DNA from: Takashimella koratensis
Taxonomy: Eukaryota; Basidiomycota; Tremellomycetes; Trichosporonales; Tetragoniomycetaceae
NCBI GenBank assembly: GCA_003116875.1
Contig: BCKT01000022.1
Coordinates: 62,488-126,487 of the forward strand
Length of the DNA stretch: 64,000 bases
Direction: 5' to 3'
The notes below the pieces were generated by a model, which was given only the letters and a program-made list of their open reading frames with translations, was not told where the DNA came from and did not search any database. This document shows, piece by piece, positions 1-11,600 of the stretch. Position 1 is the stretch's first letter. The number at the start of each line of letters is the position of its first letter. A program made the translations under genes and the position numbers.

Positions 1-8
1 CCCCCGCC

Positions 9-2498
9 ATGACCCAAACCATGGCCGCGACCTCTTCCTCCTCCTCTCTCCCCTCCGCTCGGCGCGCACCTTACCCCCCTTCCCGCCCTGCTCACCCACA
101 CCACCCCTCCTCCCATCCCTACCCTTCCCACCCTCACGCCCACTCCCACTCCCAACCCCACGCGCCTAAACCCTCCGTGGGGATCCACGAACTTCACCCG
201 GGTCCACGCAACCGTCTTTTCCTCTCCCTCCGTTCCGGAATCCCAGACGAGATCGACTACTCCCTCCCCCGGCTCGTCCAGGCGTCCTTTGAACACACCG
301 AGTCGTTCAGGCTCGAGACGTGGGTAGATAGCGTCACGGCCCTGCGGTACTGGCCTGAGAAATGGGTCGAGGGGCTTGCGCTTGAATCCGCGGCGCGCGA
401 GGCCAGGAAGGCGATTGGCATGGACAAGACAGGTTTGGCCGTGGCTGGAGAGAGCGAGGGCGTGAAAAAGTGCCTCGGGGCGGTACCGGAGTGGACGCGA
501 TCCCCTCAAGTAGAGGAACGAGCAATGAACTCGCTCTTGATCCTTCGAAACGCTAGCTTGGTCCCATCCAACGCCAAAGTCCTCACCCGCACCTCTTTCG
601 CAACCTATATCACGCGATTCTTCTCCCTCCCTCACTCTTTCCTCCTCGACCTCTCGCTCGTTCAGCCCGAAGCGTTCCTACACACCCTCGTCATCCTCAA
701 CGCCATGGTCGTGCACCTGTACCCGTCTCCCCAGATCTTCAAAGTCTTCGGTACGACTTTGCCCCTCTTGGCCGTAGACACGCGCGATATGGCGATCCTC
801 ACCGCGATCTTACCAGTACTTATCCTCACGATGAATGTACCCTTCGTTCCTACCCCGACACCGCGGCTCGTACCTCACCTGCTGCAGCTGCTCACCCTCG
901 CGCCGGCGGGTCACGGACTCATGCTCGACCTCGTTCTCGACCTCCTCATCACCCTCACTCTTCAACCGCAACACGCGCGGGCGATCCTAGCACTCCCTTC
1001 CTTCCCGGCGCACCTGAAGACGCTCGTCGCCCTGCTCGAACGCGACGCGAGGCCGTATACTATCGCGTTCGACCCACCACCTGCTTGGCAGGCGAATACG
1101 GTACCGAACCCCGCAGGACCCACCGTCTCCGCTGACGCAGCGACAAAGCGCCGGGTCGCACAGCACCAGAAGGATCAACCGATGATGGAGGCGAACGGAG
1201 GGCCAGGTGTTACTCGACAAGTCGGGGACAAGCAGCCTACCCTCGACCCAGCTACCGTCTCCAAGCTGTACAAGATGAAAGAGCCCCGCCGCTCGATCGC
1301 CTGGTGAGTGTGGCCCCCACCCTCTACCATATCAGTCGTCACCCTAATATACACGCTGACCATACGGGTTTCGCTCACGCTTCATCTCACAGGATGCACG
1401 ACACTTTCGTCTACAGTTCCACTTCGCAATTATTACAAGTCACATTCTGGCACGCGTATCGCGATTTCTTCCAGAACCCAGCGACGGTCGAACAACTCTT
1501 ATCGGCTTCGGAGGTGATCAAGAATGTGACGATTGCTTTCCCAGGTGCTCAGGCGCGGATATGGATTGATGAGCGTGGGGATCAAAAGTTTGTTATTGCC
1601 GGTATGGGGTTCAGGAAGGAGTCTGGTAAGTTGGGAGATGGCTTTGGGGTTGGGCCTAGGAAATGGAGCTGACTCTCATTTAGCCGAGCAAGAACGATAC
1701 ATGTGCCAATGGCGAGACTGCACCACCGCCCTTGGTCCTAAGAACCCCGGGGAGCTCCTTGGTCACATCCGCTCGACCCACCTCGCGACTCCTCAAGAGA
1801 GCTGCGGCTGGTCGGCATGTTGCCATCCCTCTCCGACGACGGCGCATGTCCTCACCCACCTTCCCTTGATTCCTACCTCCGCCATTCCTGTCGCCGACAG
1901 CGTTTCCTCTCACCCTTCCCAAACAGAAGACGACGCACTCCGGTCCCTCTCTTCCCTCCCTTCCCTTTCCTCTTCGACACCTTCCTCCAGCGCCGTCCGC
2001 GTGGCTCTCACCGCCCGCCCAGCTCCACTTCTCCCCAAATCTCATTCGTTGCGATTCACAGCGCGAGTGACCCCGACCGACGCGCGTCGACAACCAACCG
2101 GCTCGTCGTTCCTCGCCTCCCTTGTCGTCCGAAATCTCGCACGAACACTACGCGCCGAGATCCCGGAGGACCAAGGGGAAGAGGAGAGAGAGGAGAAGAA
2201 GAAACATTTAAAAGAAGAGAGGTTTGGTTTGCCTATTCCGGAATCGGTGTTGAAGGAGGAAGAACAAGAAGAGGATGAGGCAAGGGGTTTGAGAGGAGGC
2301 AAGGTCGGGATGGTGACGGGTAATGCGGGAGGGACTGGAGCGGTAGGGATGGAGGGAGGAGTGGAGAGGATGTTGGGTGACGAAGAGAGGGAGAGGGCAA
2401 AGAAGGCGTTCCAGCAGGTAGAGGAGAGAGTCCTAGAGGTCGTTCAGACAAACATCTCGGGACTGCCACAGTACCTTGCAGACGCGTTTGGGTGGTGA
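9..2498 (+). CDS. RSC9: RSC9-like subunit of an RSC/SWI-SNF chromatin remodelling complex
   Basis: Three exons join in frame: 9-1303, 1393-1625 and 1684-2498, giving 780 residues. The N-terminus is rich in Pro, His and Ser. A block beginning NRLFLSLRSGIPDEIDYSL follows and resembles the start of fungal Rsc9 proteins. The middle is helical and Leu-rich, like an armadillo-type fold. Exon 2 encodes a conserved segment containing LLQVTFWHAYRDFF. Exon 3 begins with a zinc-finger-like motif, CQWRDC followed by HIRSTH, and then a second Cys/His cluster (CGWSAC, HVLTH). This layout matches Rsc9/BAF200-type subunits, which help the nuclear remodeller bind and move nucleosomes. I see no ARID domain. 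The gene starts at the window edge, so a longer N-terminus or an upstream exon outside the window is possible. The C-terminal tail is acidic and low in complexity. It converges on the next gene, 168 bp away. Confidence 0.8.
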
Positions 2499-2666
2499 GA
2501 TTGTCAAGCAGATGAGAAGAGGATGTAGGAGAGTGTAAAGGGGTCGTTGACTGTTCTTTTGGGTTACTTGAGGCATTACTTTGTGACTGATGTAGACTTG
2601 GGATGCAACTCGCATCATAGGCTACGATATTCTGCATCTCTTCTTGGTCGGTGATTGCAGCCAAGA

Positions 2667-3633
2667 TCAGAGCTTGGCTTGTCGACCAGATCCAGGGATG
2701 GCAGCGACCATCTCGATTTCGACATCGGTTCCGAAGGGTAGACTGCCAGCACCGATACAGCTCCGAGCGGGAGGCGGGTTAGGAATACGCCGAGAGTAGG
2801 CTTTGTTGATTGCGTCAAAGTTGGCGTAGTCGGTGATCTGGGGTAGTCAGGGACGAGATTCGAGCGTGGGGTGAGGGGTGAGGGAAAGGAGAGTGGGGAA
2901 AGTAGGAGGAGAGGCAGAGTATTTTACAAAGATGTTGGTCTTGACGACGTTTTGAAGAGAAGTACCGTGAGCACGGAACACGGCGTCAAGGTTATCCAGG
3001 ATTTGGTCCTGTGGGTATATCGTGAGCTCGAAGATGAAGTCCAGGGGATGGGAAGGTGTGATAGAGGTGAAGGAGGAGGGATGGAAGAGAGGAAGGGGGA
3101 TGGGAAGAAAGACATGGACGAAGAAGATGGACGGAGAAAGGTCTTTGATAGGCTTGGTGGATCAACTTACCACCCGACGCTCGATAGGTCCAGTCACCAT
3201 GACCCCATCTTTGGTTCCTACTTGACCCGAGGCGAATACGAACCCATTTGACCGGACGGCGGAGGCTGAGTGAGAGTGAGAGCGAGAGTCAGAGTCATTC
3301 GAACCGAGCCGAGTCAGGAGCCCAGCGATGGCGTAGCCGCGGGAGGGGGAGGGGGATGGGGGAGGGGTGTGGGGGAAGGGGGGGTTGAAGGGTTTAGATG
3401 TGGGCGGGAAAGGAGTCGGTATGAGAGAGAGAAAGAGTGAGAGGTCGGATGCTGAGTAGACCAAGAGGGAGAGAGTGAGGCAGAGGTAGAGGCAGCGCAA
3501 GAAGAGGACGAGGCAAAGGAGGACGAAGAGGAGAAGGAGAAGGAGAAGGAGAGTAGGGCAAGAGGTGAAGCTTACATAGGAACGGAGGAGCTGGTGGGAG
3601 ACCAGGAACAGGGTTGACGATACGCTCCGCCAT
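2667..3633 (-). CDS. RidA/YjgF/UK114-family enamine/imine deaminase
   Basis: Four exons on the minus strand: 3633-3576, 3265-3171, 3008-2928 and 2837-2667. They give 134 residues, the usual length for the family. Family blocks appear in order: an N-terminal MAERIVNPVPGLP, NGFVFASGQVG, a helix containing QILDNLDAVFRAHG, VVKTNIF and, near the C-terminus, PPARSCIGAGSLPFG followed by VEIEMVAAIP. The Arg in PPARSCIG corresponds to the conserved substrate-binding Arg. RidA proteins hydrolyse reactive 2-aminoacrylate-type imines made by PLP enzymes. I see no clear mitochondrial presequence, so a cytosolic form like yeast Hmf1 is likely. The introns fall between conserved blocks and each junction keeps frame. 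The long low-complexity open frames around 3.2-3.6 kb lie in intron 1. Confidence 0.9.
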
Positions 3634-4209
3634 GACTAGGTGAAGGTAAGTGTAGATGTAGGTGAGGTGTAGGCAAAGTCAGAGACGGGGGACAACGAGC
3701 AGAGTTCAGAAGCAGGGCGCAGGGATACATTCGATGAAGAGGATGGAGAGATAACGCGGGCCAAGTCCGGAACGCGGGATTGAGCCAAACGATGGGATTT
3801 GATTCTTGATTACCGATCGTGCGCTAGGCAAAGCCAGGTAGACAGGGGGTGGCACTACCGTTGCGTCGTCATATCCTCTCTTCAAAGGTTACCCGGTCGC
3901 GGTCGCCGTGTCCAGTGTGTAGTGCGATGTGATATGGAACGCGCATGTACTTTGGAGGGATGGGCAAGATGCAAGTATGCATATGTATGTCTGTGTTAAG
4001 GATGACCAGTTCTAGATATCCTACTCGCCCAGAGATCCAAGACTAAAGACTAACGATACAGTATCAACCAGATCATCCTTCTCAGTATATCCACTTGTAA
4101 CTCCATGTCCAAGAAAACCTGGAGCCATCAAATAGAAGGATTTCAAACCACTCAGTCAATCTAGTGAACAAACACCCAACCAACCTCACCACGCCTACCT
4201 ACGGACTAC
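3634..4209. promoter_or_regulatory. Intergenic: RidA-gene promoter and 3' flank of the transporter gene
   Basis: This 576-bp stretch separates the start of the RidA gene from the stop of the transporter gene; both are on the minus strand. I see no conserved coding block. It should hold the RidA promoter and the transporter 3' UTR. I recognise no clear TATA box or terminator. Confidence 0.4.
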
Positions 4210-6968
4210 TCAATAAATCACACAAACTTCAGCAGCGACAATAAGACACCCAACAATCATCGTAACCACCAATGGAACGATATTGTATCTTGCAAACTCG
4301 ACAACGGAGACGTGTAGCCCCTTTTGAGTGAGAATGTCACGCCACAATAGGCCAGCGAGGGATGCGGAGAAACTAGTGGTGATTAGCAACTGCAACTAGA
4401 ATCACAACAACTACTGATAGATATCGAAAACAACCACGTCGACGATGGTTTCCCAGATGAACAGGAAAAGATCAACCAGCACAGCGATTGGAAATAATAC
4501 TTACACAAACGAGTACGCTCCAAAGTTGCTCCCTATCGCAAGTGCAAAGACAGATCCATACAATGACCGTTTCGAAACGTCCGTTGACGCCTGCCACGCC
4601 TGCATTACTCTCGAGAGCAACACTGTCGCCCCAATATTCGTTCCCAATACCTGTGGACTATTAGCTCAGTCCTCTCTCTCCTTCTCGACCCTGCTTCAAA
4701 GTATTTCAATGCCTGACTTTTACTCACATTACAACCGAGGACACCGATAACGCCCATGAGCCAAATACAGCCCGCTGTCCCGCCTACTCTCGCCCAAGCA
4801 GTCCACCACCTCCCAAATACCTCGACCCACCCGGTCTCCTGCAGACCCTCAACGAGGATGAACATGGAGAACGCAAAGGGTACGAGTGGGAGTGGGAGGC
4901 GCGCGACGACAGAGGTTGCGGTCGGGAACGTCTCCGAGAGGGTGGTGAGGAAGTGAGGGCGCGGGATGTGGGCACGGGGCCGAGCGGGTGGGCTGGAGGA
5001 GGGAAGTGGGGAGCAGACAGCCCCAGAGGGAGAGGAGGGAGAGGTATGGTCGGCTTGGGTGGCAGAGATTGGCGGGGCGAGGTCGGAAGTGGTCAATTCG
5101 TCTTCGTTTGGAGTTGAAAAAGTGAGTGGCGGAGGAAGGATCGGTGTTGGTGACGGAGAACGAAGAGACGGGTTCGTACGCCTCTGTCGTAAACTACGCA
5201 CGCCAGCGGCCGACGTTGAAGGTGTATCTCTCTTCCCCTCTTGTGCACCAGACCCTAATTGACCACTAACGGGTTTCAACTCGATACTGGTCCCGTCAAC
5301 GAATCCTTGCTCAACAGTAACGTCGGTGTTGAAACTTTCCCTCGCTCGATCAACCTCTCCCCCGTTCTGCTCGGCCCCGGCACCCTGAACCTGCCTCGAC
5401 GACGCTTTGGACGCTCCAGCGACCCAGAGATCCCTCGAGCAGTCGCGGAGCAACATGACGATCGCTGCTGGGGCTGTAACAGTCCACACGCCCTCGACGC
5501 CCTCGAGTTTACTCCCCGCCGACAGACCTACGAGCGCCACGATGGTCACGATAAAAAGCGCAGCACCAAACACTCCTCCTACGGCATCTGTCAACGCCGT
5601 ACGCGGGTCGGACCCGCCGTCACCACCACCTGTATCATCTTTCTCAATCTTGTGCGGGATCATCTCCTCTGATCTGAACACACCCCACCTAAGTAAAGGG
5701 TAAAGCACGGCTGTCGACGCAATGGTCGGTAGCGCCGTCCATGCCGAGTAAGAGAGAAAGGAAATGTTGAATGCTGAGGTGAGGACGAGGTTGGTCGGGT
5801 TGGAAGAGACCAGAAGGGCGGAAACGAGATTGGCAGCTTGGAATTGGGTGAAGATGAAGGCTGTAGGTGGAGAAATACGAGCGTGGCGTGTAAAGTAAGC
5901 GAGAAAGGGAGTACCGGAGAGGACGATGGGATCGTTGCCGATGATCAAGCCGGAGATGACGAAGAAGAGGTAGAGCGCGAGGTACAGGGTTCGGCCCGAG
6001 GAAGAGGTACGGGATGCAACGAGAGCGGCTAGGTAGCGAAAGAGACCTGTGCGGTCGAGCGAGAGCGAGATATACGCCTACATGGGGGTTGGTGTTAGCG
6101 AGAAAATCTCTTGTCAGAGGGAGAGGCAACTCACAAAGCTCAGGAAAAGCGTCATGATATCGTACGGCCGAACACCGCCGCTACCCACGATCCCACTCCG
6201 CACCACGCTGGGTGGTATACACGTCGACGCGAGAAGGAGGAGGACACCGACGACTGGGGCGGTAGCGAGGTCGAGTGTGAGGGTGATAGGCAGCCGAGGA
6301 GAGGTGACTTGGTGGGGTTGGTTTGGGGGATTAAGAGTCGACGAGGGCTCAGAATCACGCGGGGCCGTAGTCGTAGGAATGGTGGAGTGAGGGGTATTTG
6401 GCTCGGGCGGAACCTCGGTGGCGGAGCTGAAGTCAACTGTTTCTTCTCTCGTTGGACCCCCGGTGTCGACTGCTGCTGGTGTAGAGTGAGACGCTGCTTC
6501 TTCCTTCTTTGTATCGGTCTCGTCCGGCTGGATCGGCTGCTCCGGCTGTTCTGCCTCTGCTTTGTCTTGCCCCTGCTCGGTCTTCGCACCAGTAGACAAG
6601 TCCCCGACCTGTTCTTTGATATTGACCGTGTCCGCAGAAGGAGGTGCAGGCCCCAGGTCCTCTGTCCATACTTCGATGGGCTCAACGGGGTCCGCCCAGC
6701 TTGACGGGACAGGGATGGACAATTTGTATCCAATTGGCCAGATGACCACAGCGTCTGGAAGTATCAGCTACCAGCTCGGCCAGGTCAGATCAAGCGAGGA
6801 GGAGCTAGGAGTAAGGACAAGCGAGGACTTACTAACGAGCAAGAAGACGATAAGGGTGACGATACTTCTAGCGTCGATGGTATGGCCTGAGGTAGACGCG
6901 GTGGTCGTTGCGAACGTCGGTGGACTTGACCGGGATACCGATCGCCGCAAGTTGGTGTCGATGAACAT
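4210..6968 (-). CDS. ArsB/CitMHS (ion transporter superfamily) membrane permease
   Basis: Five exons: 6968-6833, 6754-6135, 6077-4728, 4650-4505 and 4372-4210, giving 804 residues. The N-terminal hydrophobic segment SIVTLIVFLLV spans the first junction. A long hydrophilic Pro/Thr/Glu-rich insert follows. The core blocks are FLSFAYISLSLDRTGLFRY across junction 2, GLIIGNDPIVLSGTPFLAYF, a helix with NLVSALLVSSNPTNLVL, and near the C-terminus VLGTNIGATVLLSRVMQAW and ALAIGSNFGAYSF. The GNDP and SNPTN hairpin motifs are typical of ArsB/NhaD/citrate-type carriers. It should be a multi-span membrane permease, but the sequence does not show whether the substrate is arsenite, a carboxylate or an inorganic anion. 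A second hydrophilic insert (about 5.0-5.6 kb) divides the two transport halves. An in-frame ATG at 7103 could extend the N-terminus by 45 residues. Confidence 0.85.
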
Positions 6969-8657
6969 GGTGCCTGTGATAGTACCTGAGTGGATACAAT
7001 GAAGAGAGTCCGTCAAAGGCCTAGGTGCAGGTGGAACGAAAAGTAGCTGGCGATGGCCGACTATGTCGGACGGGGCCGGGAAGGCGGTGTGCCGTCTATA
7101 CACAAGGGCAAGGAATGGAGCAAGAGAAGCTCGCTAAGCGAGCGAGCCGAGGGCAGTGGTGTGGACAAGATTCGATTCGGATCTACAAGGTATTCGGAAT
7201 GGGTCGGGCGAGGATAGACATGGTGATGGCGAGGCGGGCGAGCGGCTATACGGCGAAACTGTCACTTGGCGTTCCAGGAAGCAGCGCCGGGCGAGTCGGG
7301 CGTGTCGGGCGTGTCGGGCAGGTGACGTCGACGAAGGGGAGGAAAGGAGTCGAGTGAGTGAAGGGGGAGAAGGAGGATACACAAGGACGGGTCGAGGGTG
7401 GGGTGAAGGAGAGGGGATGGGGGATGAAGGATGGAGGGTGGAGGGAGGAGGGAGGAGGGAGGAGGATGTTGTGATTTCTTGGCCGTGTCTCGGGGGATCT
7501 GACGGAATCTTGGCGATCGGCCGTCATTGGTCATTCCAGGCACCACATGACTACAGTAGACCAGACCACACGTGCCAAACAGTCAGTCAGTCACCTTCAT
7601 TCCTCAGTCTCAGTCCCACTCCCTCAATTCACGTCCCGGTCATTCACAAAGCACGGCGCATCTCGTTTTTCCATCACGTTGAAGTATAATCAAGTTCAAC
7701 AGACAATAAAAACAATAAGACATAGCGGGGTTTAGGGAAGGGAAAGTAAACTTTTTTACCCAGGGCAATCAATCATTGGCACACTGGTAAACTAGGCGCT
7801 CCGAGAGCGAGAAGGATTGTGGGTTGTGGGTATACGCAAGTTCGGGTTGGGGAAAAGACTAAGAGGCGCAAACAGGTGAGAGATGAGAGAGACTGTCGAG
7901 ACGGGACAAAAGAGACAAGAGTAAGAGGGAGGAAGGAAAAGGAGCTATCAAAAAGAGAGAGAGAGATAGAAAGAGAGACATGAAACGATTTAAGACTTTT
8001 TTCTTTTTTTGGAGGCGCGGTATCGATCGGTGGGAATTGGTTAAGAAGCAGTCGATGTGTAGCGTAGACGAAAAAAAACGACCAGAAGAGATGAATCGAT
8101 CGAGGCGAGAGAAGCTTCAAATGAGAAACGTTGAAAGGGGAATGTATAGGTCCCGTTTCAGGAACTCGGTCGCAGGTCACACATGAGACAAGGCGAAAGA
8201 CGGGAATCGTCGATAGGAAAAACATGGACAGGGAAGGACATTGACAACGACTGTATATCGAGTCGAGTCGATTCAAATCGAGTCGGACGAACGAAGCGAG
8301 CCTGTCATGGTGATGAAAATGTATGATTCGAGAAACAAATGACGAGTTTTGGTTGAGTTGGTTTCATTGACTTGATTGGTAGTGTAGTGTGGTTGAGTTT
8401 GGGTCGAGAGCCGTCTGCTACGAGGCGCGCGCCGTGGATGGGATGGATGACGTGACGATGAAATTACCGGGTGGGATAGAAGTCAGGCAAGGCAGGAGGA
8501 AGGGATGGATGGAAAGTGCAGCGCAAGCCGAGATGGACAACGCGATGATGAATGAATTCGTTTACAACATGTCGATGAGAAGGCAGAAACAGAGGCGAAA
8601 TCGACCAAGTAGACTGTCGTTGTTTGGTCGTCAAGTCTCTAGCGACGGGAGACAGTC
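6969..8657. other. Intergenic: transporter promoter and 3' flank of the FLO8-like gene
   Basis: I find no conserved coding block in these 1.7 kb. The open frames are low-complexity Pro/Ser or Arg/Gly strings. A short G/C-rich direct repeat with unit gtcgggc(gt) lies at about 7292-7322, and A-rich stretches lie at 7930-8090. The left end should hold the transporter promoter and the right end the 3' UTR of the FLO8-like gene. Confidence 0.4.
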
Positions 8658-11600
8658 TCAAATGACCACCTCGCCTTCCCCTTCGTTATCTTCCTCCAGA
8701 CCCGCGAGGTACAGTCCGAAATCGAAGCCTTCCCCATTCCCCATTCCCAGACTTGCCCAATCAAAGTCCCCGCTGACTCCATCGCCAAACAGCCCTCCTG
8801 GGTCCGTCCCAATCTCCGTGCTCGTCGTTGTTCCGATGGACGCGAGAGACGGGGCAGTCGAGGCGGGGCCCGTGCTAGGTCCCGTCGCGGGTCCAGCGGT
8901 GACACCGACCCCGACGCCGCCCATATGCGGGACGACACCGACGCCAAGACCAGGAGTTGAGTTGACTCCACCGTGTGAGTTGGTGGCCGATGGGTCGATG
9001 GTGCCGCCTCCCGGAGTCGCGGTCGCCCCGGACGGAGGGGATGGGGTTGGGACTTGGCCCGGAACAGAAATGTCGGGAACGGGGATGGCGGCAGTGTTCG
9101 GTGATGGCTGAAGAGACTTTGGTGTAGCTCCCTCGCGCTGTGGGATGGGTTGTCAGCATGATTCCAGTCACAATTCCTCTCCAATCCCTCCCCTTTTCTC
9201 TCCCTCCTCCAGACCAGCTCGACCCTCATCCCTCTCTCTCAAGCCGTCCTCCTATCAACCCTCTCCTCCATCTTCTAACTCAAACTCACCGGCAACTCGT
9301 CCTTTGTCGCAATCGGAGTCGACGCGCTCAACTTTGTCGGCTGCGGCTTTGGCGTTGTCGTTCTTTGCACGCTTGCACTTGCCGGTGACTGAGGTGGCAA
9401 CATTGCTCCACCGCTTGCCGCTGCTGCTGCCGCTGCGGCTGCGGCTGCGCCTTTGCTCTGGTTTCGCTGCATCCCGTTGGTCATTACCCTCGGTGAAGCG
9501 CCGGGGGCGTTGGCGGGTCCACCCTGCGCTGGGCTGGGGGCGTCCAAAGTTGTCATTTGAGGAGTCTGGGGAAGACCGTTGCCGAGTTGTTGTTGCTGCA
9601 TCGAACGTTGTTGGTTCTTGTCGTACGACATACGCGCAGAGTTGGCGGCTCGTTGCATTCCCTCGATCTGGAGAACAAGCATCAGCAACTTCCTCTTTGC
9701 CAACGGTCCCAGTCGATCCCCGCTCCTTCCGCCCTTCACCGCAAGTGCTCTCTGCCTGCCACCCCCTCGCCTTGCCTCTTCTCTTCAACCAGCCCTCGCC
9801 CACCTCTCCACTCCCCGCCGTACTGGTCCTAAACTCACCTTCACATCCTGCCCCGGCATCATCTGCATCTGCTGCATCTGCTGACCCTGCTGCCCTTGCT
9901 GTCCGCTGAACCCTGGTGTACTCACGCCCACTCCAATCGGCGTCGGCGGCTGCAACGGCTGGTTGGAGATGTACGGGCTGGGCGCGGCGCTGCCTGAGTT
10001 GCGACGTTGACGTTTTCGCTCCGGTGGTGAGTTTCCGGATCGACCAGCGGCGCTGTTGCTCGATTCCGCTTGCTGCATAGGTGTCGCGGCCTCCATCGTC
10101 CCGTTTAGCCTAAAATTGTGGGGTCTCCATCAGCATCTGACACAGGACGATTGATAACAAGCGGCGATAAAATAGGATTCGAACTTACCGCATCTGACCG
10201 CTGGCTTGGCGCTGCTGCATATGTTGTTGCTGCTGCTGTTGAATCTGCTGCTGTTGCTGCTGATTCGCGGCCATTATCTGCTGCTGAAACTGTTGCGCCT
10301 GTTGAGCTTGCTGAACCGCCAGCTGCGCCTGTTGAGGACCCGGTTGAGTCAGGTTTTGGCCCGGCGTGTTCATCTGTCGCCGCGTTGCTTCCGCGACCTT
10401 TTGTCGATAGGTGGAAATCAGTCGGTCCTGGAAAGAGAAGAAAGGACAATCGTTAGCATGCTATTACTCGCAACTCTAGGTATGAACACACTCACTTTGT
10501 CGGTTTCGTTTAGTGCGCTCATGTCGCGTCCGGTCAACCCTAATGAGTCGAGCGAGTTCTGCATCACGCCCGGCATGATATCGCCAGGCAAACCGAGACC
10601 CTGGTAGAGGGCGTTCGCAGAGTTTTGCATTTGCTGTGTTTGCATTGACACAAGCTGTTGGTGGGTGAACGGTTGGTTGCCACCGGGCATCAACTGCTGC
10701 ATTTGCATCAACTGCTGCTGCGTCGGTTGCTGTTGTTGTTGTACCGCCGCTTGTTGCTGCTGCTGTTGCTGTTGCTGCTGGTGCTGTTGCTGCAGATGCT
10801 GCTGTTGTTGCTGGTGGGCGAGCTGCTGCTGCATCGCCTGTTGTTGGGCCTGTTGTTGCTGCTGCTGCTGCTGACGTTGTTGTTGTTGCTGTTGTTGTTG
10901 CGGGTGCTGGTGTTGTGCCTGCTGCAGTTGCTGCTGCTGTTGTTGCTGCTGCTGCTGCTGTTGTTGTTGCAGTGCCTGCTGCTGTTGCTGCTGTTGCTGC
11001 TGTTGCTGATGTTGAGCGAGCTGCTGTTGGGCTAGAGTCGCTGCCGCCTGCTGCGCCGCCTGCTGATGCTGGGCTTGGAGTTGATGTGCCTGGGTGACCT
11101 CGGCGTACGCCTGTTGAGCTTGCGCCTGTATCGCCTGTTGTTGAACCGCCAACAGTTGCTGTTGTCGATGCGCCTGCTGCGCCTGCTGTGCCTGCTGCTG
11201 CTGCTGTTGTTGCGACAACTGGTGCTGCTGTTGAGGCGTCATCGGCGGAACCGTCCCCGCTGGGCTCGGCGCTGTTTGCGGTGTCGCCGGATGCATGTAT
11301 CCCGGAGGCGCGCCCGGCTGGCCTGCTTGTTGCTGTTGCTGCGCCTGCTGTTGCTGCTGCTGCTGGGCCATGGCAACCTGCTGCTGCGGGGTGAGCGCGC
11401 GCATGAGCGGGTTTACGCCTGGAGGAATGCCGCCTGCGGCCGCGCCAGCGCCAGGAGGACCGTTCATACCCGGCGGTGGACGCATGTTCTTCTGGTGAGG
11501 CGACGGCATGTGCGGGGCGTGTTGAGCGACCATGTGTGGCGACGGTGCCATTGGCGACGGGTGATTTGGTGGTCCACCTCCCGCGGCCGCTGCCATTTGC

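Noticed and set aside
10165..10185. tRNA-like B box (gttcgaatcc on the minus strand)
   Set aside because: It forms part of a splice donor region of the FLO8-like gene. No A box, anticodon arm or acceptor stem surrounds it. I found no convincing tRNA in the window.
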